This document shows, one piece after another, positions 52,734 to 63,500 of a stretch of DNA of 64,000 bases; position 1 is the first letter of the stretch, and each line of letters starts with the position of its first letter. The position numbers and the translations under genes are program-made. This DNA is from Actinomadura physcomitrii. GTDB lineage: Bacteria > Actinomycetota > Actinomycetes > Streptosporangiales > Streptosporangiaceae. Where the stretch lies: NCBI RefSeq assembly GCF_008923205.2, contig NZ_WBMS02000052.1:1-64000 (forward strand). The letters run 5' to 3'. Under the pieces are notes generated by a model. The model worked only from the letters and a program-made list of their open reading frames with translations, made no database searches and was not told where the DNA came from.

Positions 52734-54833
52734 TCATGACGGCTCGATGCCATGAGGAAGGAGCGCCCCGCCACAGAGGGTGTTGGCGAGAAGCTCCGCT
52801 GTCTCCTCGGCGCGCTCGGCGGCATTCCGTGCGCTGACTCGGAGTTCGTGAATTCTCCGGAACGCCAGGCCGTAAGCGGTCTGCTCTTCCGGGGGAAGCA
52901 ACGGGACGCGTAGCCGAGTCGCAACGAGTTGGTGCGTCGAGGTGCCGGTCGTCGCCTGGCTGACGTTGTCGGGTGCGCTGACGAACCCGGCGAGGAACCA
53001 GGGATCGAGCCGCTCGGGATCCGGCCGGAGCAGGAACACCCCGCTGCCGAGCAGGCACCCGGCGTCGTCCTCACCGGCTACCCGGGTGGCGGCTCCCTGG
53101 GGGCCGACGATCTGCGTGAGCAGAACATCCCCCTCTTCGATGACGACCGGGGCGGCCGGCTGCAGCTCGCCGGGGTCACCGCCGGCCGGGATTCCATCGA
53201 CCAGGTCCCTTGCTCGAAGGACACGACGGTCCGCGACGTCGGCGGTGAGCGGAACGCCGGCCGTGGGGGCACGCTCTCCTCGGTGGACTGCGAGCGCGCC
53301 GCCGCGGGCAAGATCGGCGACGGTGGCGCTGCGCCAGGTGCGACCGGTCTCCCCAGCCGCAGCCCACGGCCCGATCCTGCTCGCCTCCGCCAGGTCCGCC
53401 ACGTCCGTCTTGAGACGCTCGGTGAGTTCGGTGACGTGGCGCAGGGCTGCGTCCGGCGTGATCAGCGCTGCTGAACGGACGTGCCGTGCCGGCGAGAGGT
53501 CGACGAGTTCGTCGAGGAGGTCGATCGGGGCCATAGCCCGGGCGGTACCGGGAACCTCGCTGAACTCGGTCGACGTTGTGAACGCTTTCCATGTGCTGAG
53601 GATCGTCTCGTGTAGCCCGCTTCCGTCCGATGCCTCGCTTCGGCCAGCCGACCGGCCCTCGGTGGCAACGGCCTCGTCGGCCGCGTCCATCAGCAGGACC
53701 AGGTCCTGACCGGGACGTTCGGCTTCCGGACGCCGAAATATCCACACGTGGAGCCCGATGTGGTACGGCACAGCGAGACCCGGCGGGAGCGCGATGACCG
53801 CGCGCACCGCCCCATGCCGGAGCAGCTCCGCACGGATCCGGCGGCCCGAGGACCGGGACGCGGTGGCCGGCGGCAACAGCAACACGGCCAGCCCGCCGGC
53901 GTTCAGGTGCGCCATCGCATGCTGGATCCAGGCGAGTTCAGGCTCGGAGCGCGGCGGTACGCCATAAGCCCAGCGCGTGTCGAACGCCAGGTCGTCGTGC
54001 CCCCAGTCCCGGTCTCCATAGGGCGGATTGCACACTACGGCGTCCACACGAAGGTCGCGAAAGGCATCGTCGCGCAGACTGTCTCCAGTCCTGACGTCCG
54101 CGGGTGGCCCGGGTGACTCATCGGCGATTCGCGTCCTGGCTAGGGCGGCAGTGACAGCACGGTACTCCTGACCATGGACACCTGCGCCGGGCTCGAGCCT
54201 GGCTGCGGCCGCGGCGAGGAGCCGTCCGCCCCCGCATGCGGGGTCCAGAACGCTTCGAACCCGCGGGCCTCCGGTCACCGCCAGGTCGGCCATCATTTCG
54301 GCGAGCACCGGCGGTGTTGCATGCAATCCTCGAACGCCGGTCGGCGCTTCAGAATGCTCCTCAAGTACGTCGAAGACGGCGAGGGGACCTTCCTCACGAA
54401 TCACGTTTGCCGCCGACCGCAGGAGAGCCGCCGGTACATCCGCATGGCTCCGCTCGACCGGACCGGTGGACGAGGCCGCTTGCGAAAGCAACCCGAGAAG
54501 CTCATCGTCGCCGAGCGCCGCGATCTTGTCGCGTTCCTTCTTGCCAAACCCGGCAACGTGCGCCGCAAACAGCGCCACTGCCTCGACGTCGCACTGCGTG
54601 GGCTCACGCAGCCCGACTCGCAATTCGTCTCTGGCCGACCGTGCGGGGAGGCGACCGCGCGCGTCGAGCCAAGCTTCGACCTGCCGCCGGTCATAGCTGG
54701 GGCTGGCTTCCGTTCCTCCGCTGGGCTGCGGGAAGTCGGGGTGACGCCGACGCCAGTTGCTCACGGTCGCGCGCGTCACGCCGGCAAGCCGGGAGATCTC
54801 GGCGGCGGTCAACCGCTCGCCCTGCGATGCCAT
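52734..54833 (-). CDS. HTH - HsdM-type N6-adenine methyltransferase - TRD fusion (699 aa)
   Basis: ATG 54833 follows GGGAAG. Parts in order: a MerR/AlpA-like HTH (about 8-60; TAAEISRLAGVTRATVSNWRR); a helical region; SAM motif I VLDPACGGGRLLAA (about 190-203); NPPYGD (about 266-271), the N6-adenine signature; and a C-terminal HsdS-like recognition region (about 490-690, with LLTQIVGPQGAATRVAG and STHQLVATRLRVPLLPPEEQ). No restriction subunit is next to it. It may protect host DNA from the neighbouring nuclease systems or be an orphan methylase. Confidence 0.87.
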   Translation of the reverse strand: MASQGERLTAAEISRLAGVTRATVSNWRRRHPDFPQPSGGTEASPSYDRRQVEAWLDARGRLPARSARDELRVGLREPTQCDVEAVALFAAHVAGFGKKERDKIAALGDDELLGLLSQAASSTGPVERSHADVPAALLRSAANVIREEGPLAVFDVLEEHSEAPTGVRGLHATPPVLAEMMADLAVTGGPRVRSVLDPACGGGRLLAAAAARLEPGAGVHGQEYRAVTAALARTRIADESPGPPADVRTGDSLRDDAFRDLRVDAVVCNPPYGDRDWGHDDLAFDTRWAYGVPPRSEPELAWIQHAMAHLNAGGLAVLLLPPATASRSSGRRIRAELLRHGAVRAVIALPPGLAVPYHIGLHVWIFRRPEAERPGQDLVLLMDAADEAVATEGRSAGRSEASDGSGLHETILSTWKAFTTSTEFSEVPGTARAMAPIDLLDELVDLSPARHVRSAALITPDAALRHVTELTERLKTDVADLAEASRIGPWAAAGETGRTWRSATVADLARGGALAVHRGERAPTAGVPLTADVADRRVLRARDLVDGIPAGGDPGELQPAAPVVIEEGDVLLTQIVGPQGAATRVAGEDDAGCLLGSGVFLLRPDPERLDPWFLAGFVSAPDNVSQATTGTSTHQLVATRLRVPLLPPEEQTAYGLAFRRIHELRVSARNAAERAEETAELLANTLCGGALLPHGIEPS

Positions 54834-55157
54834 CGGAACTTCCCTTGTCTGGTTTTCGGGAGCACGGTCACTGTACACCAATCCCTCGATCGAAGTCATT
54901 TGACAACGCTTTCATTCGATGTTCTCCTGGTAGAGCTTTCAACGGCTCTGCCAGGGATAGGCCGATCACCACGTCGAGCTTGCCCGGCACGGGAAGGCGA
55001 GCGGCCGGTGTACACGAAGGACGCTTCCGGCCCGAGACCGCCGGGATGACTGGGCCCTTGTCCTTCGAGGCGACGCAGGGTCATGTCGTCCCCTGAAGAG
55101 CCGCTGCAGGCTCGGCTTATCGATGTCGCCAGTGCATACCTCGCCACGGAGTCGTCA
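54834..55157. promoter_or_regulatory. divergent promoter region, methylase and gajA
   Basis: About 320 bases between the HsdM-like start and the preferred gajA start. It must hold both promoters. TTGACA-like bases occur at 54900-54905 but no matching -10 at normal spacing was found. The HTH of the methylase could bind here (inference). Confidence 0.35.
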
Positions 55158-57098
55158 GTGCACCTCAGCAGAGTGAGAGTCCAGGGCTTCCGGTCAGCCG
55201 CGAACGGCGTGCTGGAGTGCCGGTTCCCCGGCTCGTTCAGCGTTCTGATCGGCGGAAACAACGCCGGGAAAACCACGCTCAGCGATGCCCTCTATCTCGG
55301 CCATCGGGAGGTCTTCCCCAGCCTGCAGCGGCCGCCAGCGTCCACGCTCGGACCGGCTCCGCGCACGATCACCGTCGATTACGACTACGCGCCCGACGAG
55401 GCCAGCGCCAGCCCGCTGGACCACATGCTGCACGCCCAGACCGGTACGCGCAGCTACGGGACGACGGCCGCCGCCTGGACTCGGACTCTGGTGCGCTCGC
55501 TGGGCAAGGTGCGGGCGGAGAACACAACGCCGTCCCCGCTGGAGGACCGTATCCGCTTCATCTATCTGCCTGCGCACCGTAACCCCGTCGACGAACTGGC
55601 ACGTCGCGAGGCCCGCGTGCTGGTCGAACTGCTGCGCGCCCAACAACAACGGCTGACCGGTTCAAAGAACCTGGTCGAGCTGCGTGCCCGCGCCTCCGCG
55701 CTGCTGGAGTCACTCGCAGGCAACGGGCTCATCCAGGCCGTCGAGGAACGCATCGACACGCACATGGCCGCCCTCTCCGCCGGGATCAGTCGCCAGTACC
55801 CCTTCGTCCGAGGCCAGGTCATCGACGACACCTACCTGGCGCGGGTGCTCGAACTGCTGATCGCGTCCGTCGATGAGCGAGCGTCGGCGAAGCGGCTGGA
55901 AGTGTCCGGGCTCGGCTACGTCAACCTGCTTCACATCGCGGTGACCCTGGCGGCCATCCCGGACCCTGCACGGCTGCCAGCCCCACTATCCGTTCCGGAG
56001 GTAGCGGGCACCGGTGAGGAGGAGACCGAGGACGAGCCGAGCCCTGAGGACCTGCTCGTCCAAGCCGACGCAGAGCGGGACGCCGAAGAGGATTCCTTCT
56101 TTCCGTCGTCCGCGTTCCACGCCACGATCGTCATTGAGGAGCCGGAAGCGCACTTGCACCCGCAGCTCCAGCACGGCCTGGCTCGGTATCTCCGCGCGGT
56201 TGTCCAGCAGCGTCCCGAACTGCAGGTGATCCTTAGCAGCCACTCGTCGGAAATCGTGACGGCCTGCCGTCCCGAAGAACTCGTTGTGCTGCGCCGCGAC
56301 CAGAGCGGCGGAACCGCCGCCCGGACCATCGCGTCTATCCCGTTCAAGAGACGGGACGGGGTGCTGCGCATGGCACGACTGCACCTCGACACGACCCGCA
56401 GCGCTGCCCTGTTCGCCGAGCGCCTCGTCCTCGTCGAGGGCGTCACGGACGCGGCACTTCTGCGCCAGTTCGGCCGTGCCTGGGCCGGCGGCGATCCGGC
56501 TAGATCGGCGTTCGCCGAAGCGCTCACCATCGTCGTGATCGGGACTAAAGTCGGGGCCTGGCCCGTACGTCTGCTCGCCACGCGAGGTCACGAATGTGCG
56601 GCCAGAGTTGCGATCCTGCGTGACAGTGACCAACCGGTCGACGAAGTGCCTCGGGAGCCCCATTGGCTGGCCGACCACGATCCAGACGTGGTCGGCTTCT
56701 TCGCAAGCCATCCCACGCTGGAACCCGCGGTCACTTTGAAGAACGAGAGCGCCGTCAGCGAGGTTCTCACCAGGTTGGGAAAGCCACTGCACGAGCCGAT
56801 CACGCCCGCCTCAGTCCATGCGCATTTCCGTGGTGCCGTCAAGTCCCCCGATTCCGGGTCCGCGCTGCCCGCCGGTCCGGCGGCCAAGCTCAAGGGCGAG
56901 TTCGCCGTACTGCTCGCGGACGAGCTGCGACGGCGGCTGGACGAGGGTGAATCCGTGCACGTCCCGGACCACATGAGCGAGCTGTTCGAGTTCCTCTACG
57001 CGGGATCTCCCGGAACCGAGCTGTCATTCGTCCAGCAAGACGGACCGGATCTGGAGGCTGCATTCGCGGACGGGCTCTGGCAGGACAGCGATGAGTGA
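55158..57098 (+). CDS. gajA: Gabija GajA: OLD-family ATPase-Toprim nuclease (646 aa)
   Basis: GTG 55158 gives VHLSRVRVQGFRSAANG, the usual beginning of OLD-family ATPases, with GGAG upstream; ATG 55083 would add 25 residues of poorer codon bias. Walker A GGNNAGKTTL (32-41), ABC-type FHATIVIEEPEAHLHPQLQ (around 325-343), LSSHSSEIV, then Toprim motifs LVLVEGVTDAALL (Glu) and AILRDSDQP (Asp-x-Asp). GajA nicks phage DNA when nucleotide levels fall. The UvrD-like gene overlaps its end by 8 bases, as gajB does. Confidence 0.85.
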   Translation: MHLSRVRVQGFRSAANGVLECRFPGSFSVLIGGNNAGKTTLSDALYLGHREVFPSLQRPPASTLGPAPRTITVDYDYAPDEASASPLDHMLHAQTGTRSYGTTAAAWTRTLVRSLGKVRAENTTPSPLEDRIRFIYLPAHRNPVDELARREARVLVELLRAQQQRLTGSKNLVELRARASALLESLAGNGLIQAVEERIDTHMAALSAGISRQYPFVRGQVIDDTYLARVLELLIASVDERASAKRLEVSGLGYVNLLHIAVTLAAIPDPARLPAPLSVPEVAGTGEEETEDEPSPEDLLVQADAERDAEEDSFFPSSAFHATIVIEEPEAHLHPQLQHGLARYLRAVVQQRPELQVILSSHSSEIVTACRPEELVVLRRDQSGGTAARTIASIPFKRRDGVLRMARLHLDTTRSAALFAERLVLVEGVTDAALLRQFGRAWAGGDPARSAFAEALTIVVIGTKVGAWPVRLLATRGHECAARVAILRDSDQPVDEVPREPHWLADHDPDVVGFFASHPTLEPAVTLKNESAVSEVLTRLGKPLHEPITPASVHAHFRGAVKSPDSGSALPAGPAAKLKGEFAVLLADELRRRLDEGESVHVPDHMSELFEFLYAGSPGTELSFVQQDGPDLEAAFADGLWQDSDE

Positions 57099-58551
57099 GC
57101 CTGGCGAAGGACTGACGGACGAGCAGATAGCAGCCGTATGCTCCCGATCACGCCGCACCTATATCGAGGCGGCACCGGGCTCGGGCAAGACCACGGTGGC
57201 GGCCATGCGCTTCGGCCTGCACCGGTTCACGGGTACTGCGGAGGGCGCGGTCGTCGGGCTGAGCTTCACCCGGGCGGCAACGAACGAACTCCAGCAGCGC
57301 ATCCGCCTCCGATGGGGCGCCCAGGCGCTGACCTGGCCGCATCGCGTCATGACCTTCGACGCTTTCCTGGAACGCCTGCTCGGCCACCTTCTGGAACTGG
57401 GGCTGGTCAAGTGGCCTGGCGGACTGACCGCGGTCACGGTGAACGACACGTGGAAAGGGCGGGCGCGTCAGAAGTGGGGCACCCGCTGCCCGACCCTGGT
57501 CCTGAAAGGTCGTGCCATCGCCGTGGGTACGCGGCCGGCGCGACAGGACAGCCATGTCGAGTACGCCGATTTCGTCGCGCGAGTGAACGACGGCGAGTGC
57601 ACCCACGACGAGGTCCGCGCTGTGCTGGAAGCGGCGCTCGATCTGGAGGATGTAAGGGGCGCGATTGCACGACTGCTCATCGATTCCATCGGCGCGCTCA
57701 TCGTCGACGAGATCTACGACGCGAATCGGCTGGACCTGCGCCTAGTCGAACTCGCCTGTCTACAGGGCCTCAGGGTCACAATCATCGGTGATCCCTGGCA
57801 GGCCCTCTACGGCTTCCGCGGTGCGAGCCCTGACCTGGTTCCCGATCTGGTCGCGGCACAAGGCTTCGTACGCCTTCCTTTGACCAGGTCATTCCGGTTC
57901 AGCACGGACCAGGCCAGAACGCTGTCCGAACGGCTACGCCAAGGGCAGGCGGTCACCCTCCCTGCGAAGGTGCTGGTGCGGCCGGATATCGTCCTGGCGG
58001 GAACCTGGAAACAGTTGTGGGAGTGCCCTCCATCCGTTCTGCCCGCGTCGTTCGGCACCCCCGAGACGACGAACGCCGCCGCGATCCTCCTGCTCCTCGA
58101 CCGGCTGACCACCACGACCCTCGGTGAGCGCGCCGTCTTTCTGCCGGACGCTCTGGCCGGTCTCGACATCGGCGAGGAGGCGCTGAACCGGCTCGCTGAT
58201 CCGCTGAGCGAGATACTGGAATCGATGCGCGGGTCAAGTGACATCGACGCCGCGTATCGAGCGCTGATCCGGACGGTCGGCGAGGAGAGCACGCGACTAT
58301 TCAAACGTAAACATCCGACATCCATACGCAAACTGGAATTGATACGGACTCGTCTGCTGGCGGACGGCCCGGGCTTCGTCCCAGGACTGACGGTGCATCA
58401 GGCCAAGGGGCGTGAGTGGAATGACGTCGGCGTGCGCCTGACAGAGAAGGAGTCCTCCCTCCTCAGCACCGGGTTGCGCTCCGGCCAGGAAAGTCACCGA
58501 AGGCTTTACGTAGCCCTGACCAGAGCCCGACGCGCAACAACCCCTCTCTGA
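57091..58551 (+). CDS. gajB: Gabija GajB: UvrD-like helicase (486 aa)
   Basis: Walker A AAPGSGKTTVAA (27-38), DEIYDAN in place of the usual DEAQD (around 209-216), GDPWQALYGFRGA (about 233-245) and the C-terminal HQAKGREWNDV and YVALTRARR. About 490 residues is the usual GajB size. ATG 57091 overlaps gajA, matching the tight Gabija gene pair. In known Gabija, GajB senses or unwinds DNA and activates GajA. Confidence 0.85.
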   Translation: MSEPGEGLTDEQIAAVCSRSRRTYIEAAPGSGKTTVAAMRFGLHRFTGTAEGAVVGLSFTRAATNELQQRIRLRWGAQALTWPHRVMTFDAFLERLLGHLLELGLVKWPGGLTAVTVNDTWKGRARQKWGTRCPTLVLKGRAIAVGTRPARQDSHVEYADFVARVNDGECTHDEVRAVLEAALDLEDVRGAIARLLIDSIGALIVDEIYDANRLDLRLVELACLQGLRVTIIGDPWQALYGFRGASPDLVPDLVAAQGFVRLPLTRSFRFSTDQARTLSERLRQGQAVTLPAKVLVRPDIVLAGTWKQLWECPPSVLPASFGTPETTNAAAILLLLDRLTTTTLGERAVFLPDALAGLDIGEEALNRLADPLSEILESMRGSSDIDAAYRALIRTVGEESTRLFKRKHPTSIRKLELIRTRLLADGPGFVPGLTVHQAKGREWNDVGVRLTEKESSLLSTGLRSGQESHRRLYVALTRARRATTPL

Positions 58552-59311
58552 CCACCCACGTACGGCGTGCTGCAGATGGCTGTCGATTCCAAGCCAGCAT
58601 GCGGTTGTGCGCTGGTGGGCGGCGTTCTGGCCGCCCAAGCCGATCCCGGCGAGAACGACTGTCACCGTCGGCGGGACAGGACGGCAGACCAGGGCGTCGC
58701 CGGGGCGATCGCGATGGTCAGCGCACCGGTGAACGGGTGCCCGACGCCGCCCCGTCCAGACGACCACCTCATGCGTTCCAGATCCAGCAACAAGCCGTCG
58801 AGAGTGACCCAGGCGTCGATCATGCCGGGCGTCTCCAGCCCGCGCGGTCACCTTGATCAAGCCTGCGGCGGACTCGACGATCTGCCATAACGCCGCGCAG
58901 GGGATCGGCGCGGGCGTCCACGCCCCGCGCGTGTGAAACAGGCGGCGGCTTCACCGGGCCGGATTTCAACCGATTGCGCTCCGCAGCGCGGGCCATCAGA
59001 GCGGAGCGTCTAATAGCCAGGATAGTCCAAACGGTGAATATCGGGGCGTCGAGCGCCGCGGATTCGTCGGCGTCCGGCGATATGTCGGTGGGGCAGCGTA
59101 CGTTGGTTGCGCTCAGCTCGCTCGGCCCGACAGCAGCGTCGGCATGCCGGATGGAGGCTGAGCGGGAGATCGAGTCGTCGACCCGACGTGGCGACTCTCC
59201 AAGATCACACAGAAGCATATGACGAATTGCTGAGCGCTCGCGCTCGGCGTCATTGACGTCGTCTGTTCCAGTCGACGTCGCGTATGGACTCGTGATGAGG
59301 CGGGTGTCAGA
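58552..59311. other. 760-bp gap between Gabija and the pPIWI-RE-like genes
   Basis: No gene is supported. A minus-strand frame covers 58297-58860 and a plus-strand one 58567-58890, but neither has a ribosome site or a family pattern, and the long minus frame over 58820-60406 is a shadow of the next gene. The promoter of the last operon should be here. Confidence 0.45.
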
Positions 59312-60541
59312 GTGACCATCCCTGCGAACGAGGATGTGGCCGAGTCGTCCGGCGCGACCGGCGACGTCGGCCGGACCGAGGGGGTGGCGTTCCAGCAAGA
59401 GGATGGCGATTACCTCACCGTGATGTTGCTGGCGGCGGGGCTCGCGCGGATCAGGGACGATCGGCGGCGTATGGATGCCGGCGAGTATCTGACTCGGACG
59501 TCGGCGGAGCAGGGGTTGCTTCCGGTGCCGTGGCGGTCGGGGATGACCCGGTTGTGGTGGCGGTTCCATACCGCCGGACAGGTTCCGCCGCGAAACGATT
59601 TGGCGTTGTTCGAGCTGTGCCGGACGCCGTTCAACGAGTGGCCGATCGAGCTTCGTCTTTCTGTGGCCGATCTGGAGCAGAGCCTGCTCGATGACGACGA
59701 GCTGACGCCGCTGGCCGAGCAGGCGGCGCGACTGTCGGGGCGGGATGTTGAGGCTGAGCTCGTGGAGAACCACGTGTTCCGGGAGCTGATGCTCGTGGCG
59801 GAGATGAACGCCAATGATGAGGGCGGTGTTCAAACGAACTATTGCGATCTTCGTCGGCTCCTCATCGACAAGCCGGTGCTGACCGAAGCGAAGGTACGGC
59901 GCCTGGTCAGCCGGTTTCCCAAGCGAGGGAGCAACGGCCAGCCGATCGTTCAGCGTTTCATCCAGGCGGCGTATACGCGCCGGGCGGCTCAAGGGCCGGT
60001 CGCCATCGGCGTCTGCGACGGATGCGGCAATCCGACGCAGCGGGGCGTCGGTGACTGCGGCACCGCCGGCTGCTCGGGGAGGCCTACCAGTCTGAACATC
60101 GAAGCGGTAGGCGGCTACTACGTCCAGCACCGTGCGACCCGGAGGTTCTTCCACGATCCTGGACTGGTCGAGGCCAGGGTTTTGGACCGGCTCGCTGACG
60201 TGCAGGCAGAGGGAACCATCAGCGTCGAGGCATGGCCGGGCCTGGATGCGTACGACATCCGGGTGTCGTTCCTGTCCAGATCTGGGGTGGTCGAGGTGTG
60301 GGGCGCGGACGCCAAGGATCAAGTGAGTCCGGGGTTGCTGGGGCTCGGGTTCACCTGGCGATCCGATCCGCCGTGTGACCGGCGGTTCCTGGTGTTGCCC
60401 GAGCATCGCGCCGATCAGCCTGGCTATGTGGCTGATCTGACGACGGAGTTGCAGGGGCGGGTGTCAGGCGTCTCGGTGGTCAGCGAGGACGCTTTCGTCG
60501 CGCGCGTTATCGGCAAGGCGAGGAAGGTGGCGGAGCGGTGA
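59312..60541 (+). CDS. PD-(D/E)XK restriction endonuclease of a pPIWI-RE-type island (409 aa)
   Basis: GTG 59312 follows GAGGCGGG. Residues 1-220 are mostly helical. A zinc ribbon (Cys235, Cys238, Cys249, Cys254 in GVCDGCGN...GDCGTAGC) is followed by a nuclease core, LDAYDIRVSF (Asp315) and VVEVWGADAKDQ (Asp333, Lys335), the PD-(D/E)XK pattern. Its stop overlaps the helicase start. A REase, a DinG-type helicase and a pPIWI-RE protein form the three-gene island described by Burroughs and colleagues; here the order is REase, helicase, then the start of the third gene. Confidence 0.8.
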   Translation: MTIPANEDVAESSGATGDVGRTEGVAFQQEDGDYLTVMLLAAGLARIRDDRRRMDAGEYLTRTSAEQGLLPVPWRSGMTRLWWRFHTAGQVPPRNDLALFELCRTPFNEWPIELRLSVADLEQSLLDDDELTPLAEQAARLSGRDVEAELVENHVFRELMLVAEMNANDEGGVQTNYCDLRRLLIDKPVLTEAKVRRLVSRFPKRGSNGQPIVQRFIQAAYTRRAAQGPVAIGVCDGCGNPTQRGVGDCGTAGCSGRPTSLNIEAVGGYYVQHRATRRFFHDPGLVEARVLDRLADVQAEGTISVEAWPGLDAYDIRVSFLSRSGVVEVWGADAKDQVSPGLLGLGFTWRSDPPCDRRFLVLPEHRADQPGYVADLTTELQGRVSGVSVVSEDAFVARVIGKARKVAER

Positions 60542-63500
60542 GGGACCATTCGTCATGGTGCCGGGAGCTGGTGACCGAGTTGCAGGCCGGCGGTGTCCTA
60601 CCGGACGGGCGTCTGACGGCGCGTGACCTGGTGGCGCTCGAACTCGGCCTGTACTTTCTGCACCGCCATTTCGAAGGCGAGCCGATCGGAGCACTGTGGC
60701 CGATCCTGTCCGGATATGTGGTCGTGGAGCCCGAGCTTCAACCGGTGGTGCGCAGGCTCAGGCATCGGATGGGTGACATGGGCCGGCGAGGATACTGGCG
60801 GCTGTCCCTCGACCTCTACCGTCGCCTTCCTGCTGAGGTCCGCGGCTTCGAGCGAACAGACGACCCCACCAAGAAGATCAACGATCGGACCTGCTTCGTC
60901 CCGCACCGCTCCTCGGTGTGCCCGGAGCGGTTCGGCCGCTATGAGGCGGCACTGACCGATCCGGTGCCCTATACGCTCGAGCCGCCCCGCCCGCAGGCCA
61001 AACCTGGTGAGCTCTACACGTTCTTTCGTCGCGACAAGGTCGAGGAGCGTATCCGCATCCCTGAGGACGTCGAGGTCCTCCCGCCCCCGCTCGCGCTGAC
61101 ATCCCGACGGCAGCGGGAACGCGAAGCCTGGCACATCAGCTTCGAGGACGACCTGGCGAAGGTTGCCGAACGCTTCGACAGGGCGCTCGTCGACAAGCCT
61201 GAGATAGCGAACCGGAACTGGGTCGAACGCCTGGGGAAGATCGTCTTCTGTGCGGTCGACGACGACACCGGCAAGCTCGTCGAGATGCCCGCGTCCTTCG
61301 ACATCGACGGGGTCGAGCACATGGTCGGATTGATGAACAGCGGCAAGTCCACGCTGGCCGACCTGATCACCGGGGATCGTGTCGAGAAGGGCTTCCACGT
61401 CACCCTGGTGGTCGGATCGGTCACCGATGTCTACGCCAAGGTGTCGTTCCTACGAAGTGTCGGGATCGACGCCGTGCCACTGGTCGGCAAGAACAGCCGT
61501 ACAGAACACGCAGCCCGCTACTGGCGCTCGACTTTGGCGACCTCGGCCAGTGTCTTCCCCGCGGACCAGGACCCGGCGGCCGATTTCGTCAACACCATCT
61601 GCCTGCTCGACCCGCTGCGCGAGGCGAACCATCCCAAGTGGGCGCCACTCACCCCGGACAGCTTTCCCTGCCGGAATGCGCTGCGGTCCACCGACGGGGA
61701 GAACAAGCTTCATGACTGCCCGCTGCTGGCGGTCTGCCCGCACCAGGAGACCGAGCGGCGGATAGCCCGAGCCCAGGTGTGGGTGACCACGGCACCAGGG
61801 CTGGTCGCCAGCCGGGCCGAGCCAGCGGATGTGAAGATGCGATGGCTGGAAGCCTGCCAGCACCACACCGACCTGATCATCATCGACGAGGCCGACAACG
61901 TCCAGCAGGACCTCGACGACCGGTTCGTGCAATACGAAACCCTCGTCGCACCCGGTGAAGGGTGGACCGATCGGACCACGATCGGCAAACTGGGCGGTTT
62001 CGACCGGATCGGTCGGCGACAGTTGCGCGACCGCAAGGTGAGGCGCTTCAACGACTACGACCGGATCCACCAGCACGCCATCGACAAGCTTTACGAACTC
62101 GTCCTGAATGACGAGGGCCTGTACGAGATGATCGGCAAAGCGCCGTTCACCGGCTTCTCGCTCCTTCTGCAGGTTGCACGGATCATGCACGGACTGCCGT
62201 TGAAGCGCATGGACGACAACGCCGCGATCGAAGATGCCGCCGACGACTTCTTCCGCCAGCACCTGGAGATTCTCACCGAAGGCGTCCTCCCGACGGTCCC
62301 TGATGAGATCGCTCCGATAGTCACTGCGCTTCAAGCAGATATCCCTGACGAGGATTCCATCGACGAGCTGATCAGCGACTGGTTGATGGAACACGCCCCG
62401 CAAGGGAAACGCGATCATGTACGAGCGAACAACGCTATGCTCGCAATGCTCTTACAAGCAGGTTTCTGGGCCAGCCGGATCACCACATCGTTCTTCGAGA
62501 TGTCCACGCTCTACCCAGCGGTCGCCGAATCCCTACCCCTGGACGACGAGGACACCTTCTGGCGGCAGCAGCCTCCCCGCGACTACCAGCCGCTGATCCC
62601 GGAAGCGCCCATGGGCAACCTGCTCGCGCTGCAATGGCTGCCTAACCGGCTGGGTGACACCGGCGCGCTGCGGGTGATGTGGATCCGCGGCGTCGGCCGG
62701 TGGCTCCTGCACCACATGCACGACCTACTGGAACCCGAAGGTGTTCAGGGGCCGCACGTTGTTCTCACCTCGGCCACAAGTTGGGCGCCGGGCTCGTCGT
62801 TCTACCACGTACCGATCGCTCCCTCGGCGGTCCTTCGCGAACCCTTGGAGGACCGGGAGGCGCTGGCTCGAAGCAAGCTGTGGTTTCGAAAGAGCCTGCG
62901 CCCGGATGGCAGGAAGGCGATCGCGGTGTCCGGCCGGCAGGGCACTGAACGCAACGATGCCCTGCGGCAACTCGTCAGCGGGATCTGTCTGCCCCGTCCC
63001 GGCGCGGTGGTCAGCCTGCTGGAGCAGGTCCGCGCCGACCTCGCCGAGGACCGCAAGCAGGTCTTGTTCGTGGTGCTCAGCGGCGCTGAAGCAAAGTTGG
63101 TGGCCGAGCACATCAACCTGCGCACGCCCTACAGCGCCCGCAATGTGACCCCAGACGCCGACGATCCAGGCCAGTACGGTCTCCACCGCCGCATGATCAC
63201 AAAGTTCCCCGAGTCGGGAGACGACATCCTCGTCGCTGCGGAGATGGCGATCCAGCGCGGTTACAACATCCTCAACGCCAACCGCACCGCCGCGCTCGGA
63301 GCGGTGTTCTACCTGGCGCGTATCCACCCGCCGCCTACCGACCCCAAATTCCCGCTCTCCCTCATCAATCAGCGCGCCATGGCCCACCTTTTGGACCCGG
63401 CCGGGTCCTCCGTGCCGTTGTCCTCGGTCGCCGAGGCCGCGAAGAAGCTGGGCAACAAGGCGCGGGCCGAGTGGTACAACCTGATGAGCCGTCCGGTGTT

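Noticed and set aside
54890..54960. Sigma-70 type promoter with TTGACA at 54900
   Set aside because: No -10 element at 16-19 bases on the plus strand; the minus-strand match has a 25-base spacer.
58567..58890. 107-aa plus-strand open frame after gajB
   Set aside because: No ribosome site, no family signature, and codon use does not match the genome.
58820..60406. 528-aa minus-strand open frame
   Set aside because: Shadow of the PD-(D/E)XK nuclease gene on the plus strand, whose zinc ribbon and active-site motifs are convincing.
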